64,000 nt of DNA from Pogonophryne albipinna (lineage: Eukaryota; Chordata; Actinopteri; Perciformes; Artedidraconidae): contig CM053243.1 of assembly GCA_028583405.1 (NCBI GenBank), forward strand, positions 19,943,550 to 20,007,549. The letters are read 5' to 3'. A program made the translations under genes and the position numbers. The notes under the pieces are model-generated. The model made no database searches, had not been told where the DNA came from, and saw only the letters and a list, made by a program, of their open reading frames with translations. Position 1 is the first letter of the stretch, and every line of letters starts with the position of its first letter. Below are positions 18,201 through 25,727 of the stretch, one piece after another.

Positions 18201-21200
18201 TCAGCGGCCAATCGCTCAAGTTCACTCTTCATCTTGCGTCCTAAATCTGCCACCTCGCACTAATTCAAAGAAAAGACATACACTGAGGAAAATATTCTGT
18301 GTTTTCGTGAAGTTAATAGCTCCTTGTTAATAGCTCCTTGTTACTAGCTCCTTGTTACTAGCTCCTTGTTACTAGCTCCTTGTTAATAGCTCCTTGTTAC
18401 TAGCTCCTTGTTACTAGCTCCTTGTTAATAGCTCCTTGTTAGGAGAAATAAGGATATGTTTCACTCCTAACTGACCAAAAGGGAATATCAATGCACCTTA
18501 AATATGGGACCTAATGCAAAAAGGTAATTAAGCCTCTTTTAAACAAATGTACTTCATAAACAGTCCCTTCAGTATGTTCTTAATTAGATAATACTGGATC
18601 TCTATCCGTTAGCTGCAAAGAAAAATCGAGATATTTAAAATATTTTAAGAACAGAATTAATCTTTTACAACCAGTGGTTCAGACTTAGGTTATGTTGTTG
18701 GAAGTAGCTGATTGAAATGAATGCGGACGGTGCTCACCATTGTCTCAAGCCTCATAGCTTCATGCTCAGCAATCTGAGCCGCTCTCTCCTTATTCAGATA
18801 GGCAGACTTTAGCTTCAACTCCAGCTCTCGAAGCTCCATGCTGAAAAGTATTCAAACCGACTTGATCATAGGTACTGAAGAGACCAAAGCAGAGAAAGAC
18901 AACACAACAGCAAGAAAGCATTTGCATTTTGAGCCGGATTATAAAGAGTCCAGGTTATGGAGCAGGTGTAGGTGTACCTGTTCTCTTTAATATGCTGCCT
19001 CATTTTCTCTTCTCTTTGGGTCTCACAGTTGATGCGGGCCAGCTCTTTAGCCAACCTCTCCTCTTGTTCTAGTTGTTGTTTTCTGGTTGCTCTCTGCTCC
19101 TCTGCCTGCAAGTCAAAGATAGTTATGATTATAAACATCTGAGTTTAGGTAAGTTACAGTACTGTGTATCATTACATGTTTAACTGGTGATAACCAATAA
19201 GACAGACATTTACCATGGATCAAATTAAATAATTGTTCCTTAAAACAGGTTCCTCATGTCACTAAATGTGTTTTACCTTCACCTGAAACTGGTGTGCCAT
19301 TTGGTGATTTTTTTCAGCAAAAATAAAAGGGGCTGCTCAATTTGAAGATGTGTTTATTTATATTATCTTGTATATTTGGTATGTGTTTTTTTACAATAGC
19401 ATGAAGTGAGCTGCAACTTATTGTGAAATACTGTATAATGGTTCCCCTAGAAATCTTTTTTGGGCTAATGGTCAAAAGAGTGTCTTTCCTGCCCATTGAC
19501 AAGAGATGGGAGTGTAAGGGAAAACAATTCAACTGATGCTGTGTATAAAAAATATCATATAATCGTAAGAGGGCCGAACAAATATTGGCTTAGGTGAGAG
19601 AGGTTTATTGATTTTATAATGGCACAAGAGTAAGAATAAGGTATACATATGGTCTTGTGTTCTTAAACGTATTCCTCTGTGCTCAGGATCAATGTTTTGT
19701 ATGTAATTTTATGTATTGAGTGTTCCATACAACTTATTTTTACAATCAATAGCCATCTCCTTGATTATTTTGTTGAAGCAGCTTTTAGCTTCTGTGCTCC
19801 GCAGACCAAACTTCCTAAGTATCTAAAGTCTGCCCCAAACCCGGGTTCAAAGGCTGAGAACCTTTCTCTGTATGCTGATTTTCCAGTGACCATCTGACTA
19901 TGTGTTATCATAGCACTCCAGCACTTGCTGCATTATCTGTATTTACAATGTCAATTTTCTAACTATCCTTTCATGAATTGTCTTTTAGTTCAATTCATTT
20001 TGTTTTTAATTATTATGTTTTAAGCACTTTGAATCCTTTGTGTCTGAAATGTGCTATGTTTCAGAAGAATCAGAATCAGGTTTATCACCAGGTAGGTTTA
20101 CACGTACGAGGAATTTTACTTGGTGTCGTGGTGCATACACACAAGTAAAGCAATAATTAAAAAATATAGTAAAATATAACAGTATTTACATTGGAATGGA
20201 ATAAAAATATGGAATAAAAATCTGCAGTGATAAAAAAGAAAGAAAAGAAAACAGATATTGTTGTACATTTTGTGCATTAATGTAATGTAATGCGTACTGC
20301 ATGTTTAAACTAACCTTAACCTTTGTTTATCCCTCTTGTTCATGGGGTGACACGGTGTAGAGATGGGACAATGGTAAAGGATGTATATTCACAAAAACAT
20401 GTGTAAATTATTTGTTTTGTGGAGGGAAAATTTGATGCAAGTGATATCAAAAGAATGCAGCAGAGACAGGAGAGGTTTCTCAATACTCTAATTTCACCTC
20501 CTCGATCCTCCGGTAGTGACCCGGAAATGGATTTCAGCGCGCCATGTTGAAGGACATCTCATTTCTCTTAATGCACATCGAGGACCGAGCATCGAGCATC
20601 GAGGAGGCTCTCTGGAGGAGCTCGGAGCGTCCACACTACAGCTTCAAAAAAAGCTTGGAGCTGGGCGTGTCTGAAGCTTGCGGATTTTATTCGAGCAACG
20701 CGACCAACAACCAATCACATGAATCTCCCGCCCCCCACATTCAAAGCAAAAAACCCCGGGGATTTTATGTGAGCGATATATATATAAACTCCCCAAACAG
20801 GCGAAAACCTACCAGTTTCACCCACTGTCTCTGCCACCTCCCTCCATGACTGGTTCTTCCGGTTTGTATCCCGGTATTGTGAAGAGGGTCTGATCATACA
20901 AAACCGGGTGATTTGCTACGGCGATAATTAGTTTCTCCTCCATCTTTTTTTGAAATATAGAAATGAACGGCGGGATATCTCTCCCAGCTTAGACGCGGTT
21001 TGATTGGCTAGGGCTTGAGCTGTCAGATTTTCAGAAACGGGATTTGATTGGCTGGCGCTGGCTACTCCGGCGTCAGAAGTTGAACAGTCAACTTCTGACG
21101 GCGGAGACGGACCGCTATGCTACCCACAATTCAGTTCGGCGAAAAACGAGGCAACGTGACGTCACCCCATTCAAAGTGAATGGGCAGACGCGTTGGAAAC

Positions 21201-23573
21201 TGTTTTTGAAGCTGTGGACGCAGCAACCGAGGAGACACCTAGGCCCTTTCTCATTTCTCTAACTCGACTCCTATCCTCGAGACTTAGTCCCGCCCACAGG
21301 AGATGCGAGCCGAGGAGCCGAGGAGGGGAGCCGAGGAGAGAGGAGGGGAAGCAGCAGGCGGTTAGAGAAATCCTCTCCTCTGAGCGGTCATTTTAAAGAG
21401 ACGTCCATTAATGATGACAGGAGGCACAGCAGCCCTCTGTCTGATGGACAGATGTGTTCATGACGACTTATATATTTACTTTGATTCATTCACAGTGCGG
21501 TATAATGAGACAATAACAGGCTACAGATGCGGACACACACACACACACATATATGTATATATTTATATAAATATATACAATTTCAGAATCAAACAGAGCA
21601 CTCATAATAACGTAACACTATCAGAGACTGGATATATCCGCCCCGCCCTCTCTGGTCGCTACAATGAGGAAAATAAATTACGGGCCAAAAGTTTTATTTA
21701 CAAGTATTAAAAGTAAGCAGAGGACACCAAACCAACTGAGACCTGTCTGTCCGCTGCATCTACACACTGTACAACACACACACCTACACACTGTAGGCTA
21801 CCACACGCACCTACAGCTCCTAAAGCATATAATCAGGCTACAGCCGTTGTGTATTTTATTATGTGAAACACTAAATGGTTTTAGAAAAATATCGACTCTT
21901 TGTTTGTAGATATCTACTAAACTACAGCAAATAAAGAGAGTCGGCCTGTTATACTGAGTGATATATATTATACACACTGCTCTGCTTTCTGCACTGACCT
22001 CACAGCTGTTCTCTCTGTAAACATCGCGTCGCGTCTAAAATAATATCAAGGGGATGCATGCAGAGCTGTCATTGGCTGAGATAAGTCCGGCCGTGCGTCA
22101 CGACTCTTTGAAACATCTCTGTTCCCGGAAATGCATCCGCGAAGGAGCCGTGGAGGACCCATCAGTGTATCCTCGGTTAGAGCTCCGCCAGAGAGCCTCC
22201 TCGATGCTCGGTCCTCGACGTGCATTTAGAGAAATGAGATGTCCTTCAACATGGCGCGCTAAAATTAATTTCCGGGTCACTACCGAAGGACCGAGGAGTC
22301 GAGGAGTCGAGGAGGGGGATTGGGCCCCACACACGGCGGCGTGCGTTGTCGCTTGCCGGCGGGGGGGGGGCTGAAACTCGACCAACAACCAATCACATGA
22401 ATCTCCCGCCCCAGACACACAAGCATGCGGTTTGATTGGCTAGAGCTTGCACTGGCATATGATTCGATTGGCTGACGCCTCCGTCGAGGCGGCAAAAGTA
22501 GAACATTGCTCTACTTTTGAAGCGAGCAACGCCAGCAACGCTCCACGTCGCTTCCCAAAATGCAGTTCGGCTAAAAGTGACGTCACCCCATTCAAAGTGA
22601 ATGGGCAGAAGCGTTGAAGCGGCAACGCACGCCGCCGTGTGTAGGCTCCGGGGTCCTCCGCACGGCTGAACTTACCTCAGCCCCTGGATATTATTTTAGT
22701 AGCTGCTTTCATCGTGACGCTTTGTTTACAGTGAGAACAGCTCACTCAGTATAACAAATACTCTCTGTATTTGTATGCTGTAGTTTAGTAGATATCTACA
22801 AACAAAGACTCGATATTTTTCTAAGACCATTTAGTGCTTCACATAATAAAATACACAACGGCTGTAGCCTGATTATGCTTTAGGAGCTGTACTGTAGGTG
22901 TGTGTGTTGTACAGTGCGTAGATGCAGCGGGTCTCAGTTGGTTTGGTGTCCTATGCTTACTTTTAATACTTTTGGCCCGTAATTTCAATTCCCCATTTCA
23001 ACGACCAGAGAGAGGGTGGAATATATCCAGTCTCTGATTGTGTTACGTTATTATGAGAGTGCTCTCATACTTGTTTTATTCTGAAATTGTATATATTTAT
23101 TTATATAAATATATGTGTGTACGTGGGCGGCACTAAGTCTCGAGGATAGGAGTCGAGGAGGGGAAATTAGAGTATTGAGAAACCTCTAGGTTGCCCTGCA
23201 GAGCCGACCCACAATGCCTTGCTGAGGAGACCCACTTACCTGGATGAGAGCGGCCTCCACCTGTCTGTCCCTCAGCTCCTCCTTCACCTGCCTCAGCAGC
23301 CTCTTCCTCTCGAAGCTGTCCTCGTGCCGCAGCCCGGCCTGCTGCTGCCGCTCTCTGACCGCGCGCCTGGCCTCCTCCTGCCGGTGCTGCTCCTGGTTCT
23401 GCCTCTGAGACATCAGCCTCTGCTGCTGGCTGTACGCCCGGTTACGACTCTGTTCCAGTGGAAAAGACACGTAAGAAACACTGAATAAACTCAACAGGTT
23501 GATGTTAGCTGCTTTGCTTGTAGCAGTTAAGCTAAAGGTAAGTTTAACTTCGGTTCAGCAGAAAGTTTACCAT
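6299..23573 (-). CDS. mns1: Meiosis-specific nuclear structural protein 1 (mns1), complete, 10 coding exons
   Basis: Coding exons in transcript order are 23571-23573 (ATG only), 23240-23449, 18978-19105, 18738-18840, 18030-18259, 17029-17245, 16821-16928, 14742-14999, 6498-6623 and 6299-6409. The sum is 1494 bases, 497 codons plus TAG; human MNS1 has 495 residues. All phases agree and all introns are GT-AG. Diagnostic stretches are MRQHIKENSMELRELE, LNKERAAQIAE, EKLLVDEIVRKIYDEDQ, MMAKFAEDDRLEQMNAQK and HATKLLGYLPK. The protein is almost entirely charged coiled coil. MNS1 is an axonemal protein needed for motile cilia and sperm flagella, linked to outer dynein arm docking; loss causes laterality defects and male infertility in mammals. 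Its introns carry most of the mobile DNA in the window, yet the coding sequence is intact. Confidence 0.95.
6925..6993 (+). mobile_element. LINE 3' tail remnant (mns1 last introns)
   Basis: The text 'ctgaatttccctacggggattaataaaagtc' is typical of fish L2/Rex-type LINE 3' ends in plus orientation, that is antisense to mns1. Only the tail is recognisable. The AT-rich sequence up to 7270 shows nothing else. Confidence 0.5.
7299..7429 (+). repeat. DIRS left inverted terminal repeat
   Basis: This 131-base stretch matches the reverse complement of 12979-13109 with very few differences by eye (from cagaggcggtgctttaag to ggatctgttcc). The homology to the internal complementary region extends further left to about 7271. 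Confidence 0.85.
7943..9290 (+). repeat. Long (~200-300 bp) direct repeats in the DIRS 5' region, three copies
   Basis: A block starting 'agaagctaattatctggtcttaaca' and running through 'gttagcagcagccgcttggctaacaccttgc' and 'cagccggcgagggcagtgctctcgctcccgc' occurs at about 7948-8090, 8258-8400 and 9109-9255. The first two copies also share 'ctcctagtactagactcctagcactagga'. The third copy lies after the 46-base minisatellite. Confidence 0.75.
8595..9095 (+). repeat. 46-bp minisatellite with an embedded hairpin, ~11 copies
   Basis: The repeating unit is about 44-47 bases, reading 'aagtactggccatagttact' then 'actgtaactacggttctaag' then 'ccgtgt'. Each unit contains TAGTTAC-TACT-GTAACTA, a perfect 7-base inverted repeat with a 4-base loop. 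The same hairpin with loop GGCT occurs once at 12886-12903 in the DIRS internal complementary region. Confidence 0.85.
9337..9880 (+). repeat. 140-bp tandem repeat in the DIRS 5' region, ~4 copies
   Basis: 'gtagctggtgaaggctgtgttcccgcaccc' recurs at 9337, 9471, 9611 and 9751, a period of 134-140 bases. Related text resumes at about 10060. The array lies directly before the gag-like frame. Confidence 0.85.
10120..10888 (+). pseudogene. DIRS gag-like reading frame, frameshifted
   Basis: The first part (10120-10539) carries a cysteine-rich start with CSACMASLEPEDGHDRGPSC and CMSCSCMPRALRVARITEVE, which fits the zinc-knuckle-like start of vertebrate DIRS gag proteins. It ends at a stop. The homologous sequence continues in another frame (about 10560-10888) with LSLVQTHRQVWLAQSPLTE and VPVEPGELFRSAALEALERA, also known from DIRS gag. 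A frame change near 10520 therefore breaks the gene. The antisense frames here are shadows. Confidence 0.7.
11267..12790 (+). pseudogene. DIRS pol-like remnants: reverse transcriptase, RNase H, tyrosine recombinase
   Basis: Reverse-transcriptase fingers and palm appear as VGGFRPILGLRGINRFLK and FSTVDLRDAYFHV (about 11288-11450). The frame then runs into a 30-base triplication. RNase H appears in another frame as VNVLELRAVQLALTHFLPQL (about 11850-11970). The recombinase/methyltransferase-like end follows in pieces as PFEPLAQVGLRWLPTKAAFL, GKRVGELHVLSINN (about 12180-12310) and WVVDTISQAYGASGRPLP (about 12545-12613). All three reading frames are used, so several indels have broken it. The usual YxDD catalytic motif was not found. 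Confidence 0.75.
11499..11588 (+). repeat. 30-bp tandem triplication inside the DIRS RT remnant
   Basis: The unit 'ggccgcagactggcagctgc' plus 'ttcggccgct' is repeated three times without visible differences. It replaces the expected palm region after the DAYFHV motif. Confidence 0.9.
12841..12953 (+). repeat. DIRS internal complementary region
   Basis: Bases 12841-12886 are the reverse complement of the element's left end (7271-7316). They are followed by the hairpin TAGTTAC-GGCT-GTAACTA (12886-12903) and 'ggatgaccgccagag'. In DIRS elements this region pairs with the outer termini and templates the circle junction. Confidence 0.75.
12979..13109 (-). repeat. DIRS right inverted terminal repeat
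   Basis: This is the inverted partner of 7299-7429 and ends with 'agcaccgcctctg'. The sequence changes at 13110 to the flanking LTR-like fragment. Confidence 0.85.
13110..13915 (+). mobile_element. Possible LTR-like fragment hosting a hAT insertion
   Basis: Outside the nested hAT element the text resembles a retrotransposon LTR: pyrimidine-rich start, 'gtgtatttaggctctgtttt' as a TATA-like stretch (about 13710) and AATAAA at about 13831. The LTR at 37728 has the same layout (pyrimidine-rich, gtatttagt, aataaagg). No partner LTR or coding interior was found, so this is tentative. The following bases up to 14741 hold only a LINE-like tail ('atgacaataaaacctttgaatcttg', about 14511). Confidence 0.35.
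13145..13631. mobile_element. hAT-like non-autonomous element (487 bp) with 8-bp target duplication
   Basis: The termini CAGGGGCGGTTCTAG and CTAGAACCGCCATTG are inverted repeats with two mismatches. They are flanked by the exact duplication GTTATTGG (13137-13144 and 13632-13639). An 8-base duplication and a CAGGG start are the hAT signature. The body has poly-G and poly-C runs and no transposase. Confidence 0.85.
15313..15977. mobile_element. hAT-like non-autonomous element (665 bp) with 8-bp target duplication
   Basis: The termini are CAGGGGTCGGCAACC and GGTTGCCGACCCCTG, a perfect 15-base inverted repeat. They are flanked by CTTTAGTC on both sides (15305-15312, 15978-15985). The interior has a poly-G run (15398-15417) and no complete transposase frame. 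It lies in the mns1 intron 14,999-16,821. Confidence 0.92.
16045..16481. mobile_element. hAT-like MITE with CAGGGTTC ends
   Basis: The left end CAGGGTTC and right end GAACCCTG are inverted. The repeated phrase 'ttccatgacttttccagg' near the right end, and its degenerate inverse copy near the left, are typical of a fish hAT MITE. No clean 8-base duplication was seen, so its flanks have decayed or the ends are slightly off. Confidence 0.7.
17385..17845 (-). mobile_element. LINE 3'-region fragment (L2/CR1/Rex-like) in mns1 intron
   Basis: 'ggtttattgccaggtaggttcacacatacg' is a LINE 3' tail in reverse orientation. The GC-rich text to 17845 ('ctcctgccagaggggagggg', 'gtgtccagggtgggaggggtc') is widespread fish LINE-associated sequence. 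No intact reverse transcriptase frame remains. A shorter relative lies at 20064-20300. Confidence 0.6.
18313..18441 (+). repeat. 15-bp minisatellite, ~9 copies (mns1 intron)
   Basis: The unit 'tagctccttgttact' or its variant ending 'taa' is repeated head to tail, with the variants interspersed. Confidence 0.9.
20064..20300 (-). mobile_element. LINE 3' tail, second copy (mns1 intron)
   Basis: 'agaatcagaatcaggtttatcaccaggtag' then 'acgaggaattttacttggtg' matches the tail at 17385 and lies in the same (minus) orientation. Just before it (about 19960-20060) is another weak LINE-like tail, 'aagcactttgaatcctttgtg'. Confidence 0.6.
20471..23187. mobile_element. Composite fold-back element (2.7 kb) with 35-bp TIRs
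   Basis: The outer 35 bases, starting AGAGGTTTCTCAATACTCTA, are inverted at both ends with one mismatch. The flanks share AGG (20468-20470 and 23188-23190), a possible 3-base duplication. Inside, about 21262-22095 is the inverted counterpart of about 22660-23160 (with gaps), and 20505-20630 is inverted relative to 22175-22310. Two direct repeats lie in between (20690-20745 with 22370-22420; 20998-21185 with 22425-22615). No transposase was recognised. The element ends 52 bases beyond the donor of mns1 coding exon 2. Confidence 0.75.
22328..22643. mobile_element. Nested MITE with 'acacggcggcgtgcgttg' termini
   Basis: The left terminus 'acacacggcggcgtgcgttg' and right terminus 'caacgcacgccgccgtgtgt' are inverted repeats about 20 bases long, enclosing about 316 bases. 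It sits at the centre of the fold-back composite, between its inverted arms. No clear target duplication was seen. Confidence 0.65.
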
Positions 23574-23731
23574 GTTTGAGGTGCTTTTCGTCGATGTCCT
23601 CCTTCCCGACTTAGTTAATATTAACTCTTTAATTCGTAAACAATTATGAATGTATTAAATTGAAGTTCATATTAATGCCGTTGTTATCCTGACGAGACGC
23701 TGAATTTTCTCGGTGTGTTGTTAGGCATCTG

Positions 23732-23797
23732 GTTGTCCTAGGAACGCCGCGTCGCCGTAAACTCGGCCAATCAAAATGAGCTTGAACCGTGACGTCA
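23732..23797. promoter_or_regulatory. mns1 promoter motifs: X-box-like, CCAAT, CRE
   Basis: GTTGTCCTAGGAAC (23732-23745) resembles an RFX X-box with two deviations and lies about 160 bases upstream of the mns1 ATG. CCAAT (23767-23771) and the full palindromic CRE TGACGTCA (23790-23797) follow. RFX sites drive ciliary genes and CREs are common in testis genes. The use of these sites is inferred. Confidence 0.4.
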
Positions 23798-24006
23798 CCT
23801 GCCGGTAAAATCAAAATCTCTTCTTCACTTCACAGCTTCATGTTTACCAGATTCATTTTAAACGTAGCCTGCTGTTTGACTAGGCTATCAATAATGTACG
23901 AATGCATGTATAAAGTCAAACATTATCAATTGTCAACAACTAGTAAATGTTTTTGATTTCCTAAAATGTGTTATAGCATGTTTTGTATTTGTATGCAATG
24001 AAATGA

Positions 24007-24168
24007 AATACTGAATATTTTTTTGTGAAAAACTGGAACAAAGAAATGTCATTTTATAAATGTACTGAATATTTTTTTGTGAAAAACTGGAACAAAGAAA
24101 TGTCATTTTATAAATGTACTGAATATTTTTTTGTGAAAAACTGGAACAAAGAAATGTCATTTTATAAA
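24007..24168 (+). repeat. 54-bp tandem repeat, three copies (mns1-znf280d intergenic)
   Basis: The unit 'actgaatatttttttgtgaa' continuing to 'cattttataaatgt' is repeated three times with no visible difference. The apparent open frames through it on both strands result from the period being divisible by three. Confidence 0.92.
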
Positions 24169-25424
24169 TGTATCATATTTCCCGATATTGTTCGAAAAAT
24201 AATCTTGTTTTTTCAAATTTAGTGATATCAACGATCAATTCATGAACATTTAATGTAATGCACTCAATTTGTGATTTGGTTATATATTTTACAGAATTTC
24301 TATCTTCAATAAAACTTGCAATTCTGTTGCAATTTTGAGAAAGCAAATGTGTGCAAGTCACTCTTTTAGTCTTTACTTAAATTTAAATGTGTTTCATTAC
24401 TTATCATTCATTTTAAATATGAGCTTTATTAGCACCGCAGTGCACTTTGAATCTAGCAGTGAAATTCTTTATCTCTTTGATTGCTCAATAAGGGGGGAAA
24501 ACATGTCCTTTACATCAGTGATGCATCAGAGCAACATTCAGTTAAATAACACTCAAAGCGTCAGACTTTTTGTATTAAAACTGTATTTACATAAAGAACA
24601 GGGAAGCATTAAACCAAACCCAGGGGTTTTAGCTCTCTCGGTGAACACAATATATTCAAACAAATGTCAAAAACTCTGTAATACATTTACAGTGCCATCG
24701 TAGACAAAGATGCATTTACAGACGTCCTCCACAGATTCTGTATATACAAGTGAAAACCCTTTTTAAAAACCTATGAAATAACTTGAAATATTGAGTCAAA
24801 GTGAACAGGTTATCCAGAGCTACAGGGACTTTTTTTAAACTGTTGATGCAAAATACAATGAATCCTACATCAACAGGCAGCTGTAACAAATGTGTCATGC
24901 TGAGTACCTCCACAAAAAGCAACATGTTCACCTTTCTTTCACAAGCTGGCACTTTCACATCATTTAAAAGTAAGACAACAAATTAATGGTATTCACATTA
25001 TTCTGCTCAATCCTCACACAGTTGTAGTTACTTTTTCACACTATACCCCCTACCATTTCTTAATTATCTGATATATTTCCAACATGATTTTTCTAAGGGA
25101 ATAACATCTCAAGCTAGACATTTCTATACATGTCCGATATATTTCTTAAAAACAATTGTCTGACTGTTGACACACGTTTCTCTGTCCAGAAAAAGGCATT
25201 AAAACATTTTAGTATTAATTATTTTGATGGGAAGACAGAATTGAAATTGTATGAATAAATCCCCAGAAACAACTTGAGCATCTGCCACTGAGTGAGTTTC
25301 ACAATCAGTTGTCATCTGACAATTTAGTCCTTTTTCTCGACCAAGCAAACCATAAATAATCTTAACTGTCCTTAAAAAGGTGAGCCACAATCATCAACGT
25401 TAATGATGTTAAGAATGACAATAC
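24169..25424. other. Intergenic or distal 3' UTR stretch, no recognised gene
   Basis: The stretch is AT-rich single-copy-looking sequence between the mns1 promoter side and the znf280d 3' end. It may include distal znf280d 3' untranslated sequence. No coding frame, RNA gene or repeat was recognised. Confidence 0.5.
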
Positions 25425-25430
25425 TTTATT
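25425..25430 (-). terminator. Candidate poly(A) signal of znf280d
   Basis: TTTATT on the plus strand gives AATAAA on the minus strand, about 300 bases after the znf280d stop codon. Other weaker candidates exist further on. Confidence 0.4.
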
Positions 25431-25727
25431 ATATGGCTTTTAGGGCAACAAAGAAGACTTTAATTATTGTATTTTTCTATTAAAAAAATACTAAAATACT
25501 CAACATCCTTTTAGGAAATGGTATTTTAACAAAAGATCTATTTATATTTTCGTTGTTGGATTGGACTTTCCTTAACACATGAACCTAGAGGGGAATGGTG
25601 GAAAATACCAGCAGCAAAGCACCATTTTCATATTTTTCTATATTAAAGAAAACAATGCCAAGGACTGACTGATGGACTCTTAATGAAATACCTAGCTATA
25701 CATGTGAATGGTGTTCGTTGTAGAGGT

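Noticed and set aside
22054..22495. Open frames on both strands in the GC-rich part of the fold-back composite
   Set aside because: They follow inverted repeats and MITE termini, with no recognisable domain and no family similarity that I can see.
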